Source: Paenibacillus marchantiophytorum (lineage in GTDB: Bacteria > Bacillota > Bacilli > Paenibacillales > NBRC-103111). Taken from it: DNA of 64,000 bases. Below the pieces are notes generated by a model. It made no database searches and was not told the DNA's origin. It saw only the letters and a program-made list of their open reading frames with translations. The DNA lies in the NCBI RefSeq assembly GCF_014640555.1, contig NZ_BMHE01000005.1:1-64000 (forward strand), read 5' to 3'. Position 1 is the first letter of the stretch; each line of letters starts with the position of its first letter. The translations under genes were made by a program, and so were the position numbers. This document shows, piece by piece, positions 63,150 to 64,000 of this stretch.

Positions 63150-64000
63150 TTATTTCTCCTTCAACAACTTATCTCGGTATTCCGTAGGTGTCGTTCCCGT
63201 ATGCTTTTTAAATAACACACTGAAATATTGAGGATCGCTGTAGCCAACTTTTAACGCCACTTCATAGGATTTCAAAGACGTCTGATTTAGCAAATCTTTG
63301 GCTTTATCGATCCGCACGCGCGTTACGTACTCCATAATCGTTTGTTCCTTATTCTGCTTAAACACAGAACTGAAGTAGCTTTTGCTCATATGGACATGGC
63401 GGCAAAGTTCATCGACGGAAAGGTTCTCGTTCACATAATGCTTTTCGATGTAATCGATCACACTCAGAACCTGCATTTTCGTTTGATCGCTTCGCTGCTC
63501 TGCCACAAATAAAATCGCTTCTTTACAAATCGTTTTGAGCCACTCTTCAATTTCCTCCAACGTTTTGAACTGATTGATCTCTTTTTGAGCGATGTCATAT
63601 CCTTTGAAATGGTTGCTGTGATTGCCTTCGAACTCATGAATCGTGTTCATTATGGAAATAATGATCGATTGAACTTGTAAATAACAGCCGCCCATCGGCA
63701 TTAAAGAAGCTTTAAGACAACTGATTAATTGTTCGATCAACGCTTGCGTTTCCCCGAACGTTCCCGTCTTGATCACGGTAGAGAACTTTCGGTTCCATTC
63801 CATATCCAGTTGCTGGGCAGGTTTGTTGCCGCCCTCCATATCCTGAATTGAGATGACCCTGTTGTTGCCGAGCATGAACCTGTAATCCAGCGCCGAGATC
63901 GCCCCTTTGTAAGAAAGCGGGAGCTCATGCAGTGCTCTGCACATCGTGCCGACGCCAACCGTAACCGTACATTTCAAATATTTCTCCATGCAGAAGCGCA
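63150..64000 (-). CDS. YesN-type regulator with AraC domain, 5' end cut by the window edge
   Basis: The frame stays open to the window end (last codons before MEKYLK read RFC), so the true start and the expected receiver domain lie outside. The visible 283 residues hold the middle domain common to large Paenibacillus YesN proteins (VTVGVGTMCRALHELPLSYKGA) and a complete AraC domain (LSVDELCRHVHMSKSYFSSV, EVALKVGYSDPQYFSVLFKK, HTGTTPTEYRDKLL). It pairs with the kinase gene 2 bp downstream and should control the amino-sugar locus. Confidence 0.9.
   Translation of the reverse strand, partial: RFCMEKYLKCTVTVGVGTMCRALHELPLSYKGAISALDYRFMLGNNRVISIQDMEGGNKPAQQLDMEWNRKFSTVIKTGTFGETQALIEQLISCLKASLMPMGGCYLQVQSIIISIMNTIHEFEGNHSNHFKGYDIAQKEINQFKTLEEIEEWLKTICKEAILFVAEQRSDQTKMQVLSVIDYIEKHYVNENLSVDELCRHVHMSKSYFSSVFKQNKEQTIMEYVTRVRIDKAKDLLNQTSLKSYEVALKVGYSDPQYFSVLFKKHTGTTPTEYRDKLLKEK

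Overview
The window looks like a low-GC Gram-positive chromosome of the Paenibacillus type. The signs are several YesM/YesN-style two-component pairs next to sugar ABC importers that lack their own ATPase gene, strong AGGAGG-type ribosome binding sites, S-layer homology (SLH) anchoring, lipobox solute-binding proteins, and large secreted modular glycoside hydrolases. I saw no rRNA, tRNA or CRISPR array.

Layout. (1) 0.3-10 kb, minus strand: a secreted RHS protein with a 207-residue variable C-terminus, a small membrane protein translationally coupled behind it (candidate immunity protein), a secreted charged protein ahead of it, and a subtilisin-like protease with three FN3 repeats and a YD-repeat tail. 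(2) 10.5-19.6 kb: a GH2 exo-beta-glucosaminidase-like enzyme, a TetR/cytochrome P450 pair with twin operators, and a heparinase II/III-like lyase interrupted by one in-frame TAA. Decayed copies of an AraC gene and a DUF1800 gene lie just before the lyase. (3) 19.6-31.9 kb: a self-contained block with LysR, TatC and a TnrA-like MerR regulator on the minus strand, then TatA, an AraC regulator and three tandem DUF1800-DUF1501 pairs on the plus strand. Every DUF1501 protein starts with a Tat signal. Near-identical bidirectional hairpins bound the block at both ends. (4) 32-44.3 kb, minus strand: a carbohydrate locus with sensor kinase, response regulator, solute-binding protein, two permeases, Gfo/Idh/MocA oxidoreductase, PPIase-like foldase and a secreted beta-helix protein. 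(5) 44.5-47.8 kb: gene remnants (SLH protein, IS91-like transposase, a lectin-fold module, a solute-binding protein tail), a GcvH-like protein lacking the lipoyl lysine, a 2-Cys peroxiredoxin, and copies of a 51-bp-period intergenic repeat. (6) 47.8-64 kb, minus strand: an amino-sugar locus with a YesN-type regulator (cut by the window edge), YesM-type kinase, sugar-binding protein, two solute-binding lipoproteins, two permeases, GH20 and GH84 enzymes that each carry cohesin plus dockerin, and an SLH-cohesin protein.

How the parts fit. Region 6 reads as a cell-surface system that trims terminal GlcNAc-type sugars with a cohesin/dockerin-assembled GH20-GH84 complex held by the SLH-cohesin protein, imports the products, and senses them through a binding protein, kinase and regulator. 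Region 3 reads as a dedicated Tat export unit with its own substrates. I consider these two the strongest candidates for undescribed biology.
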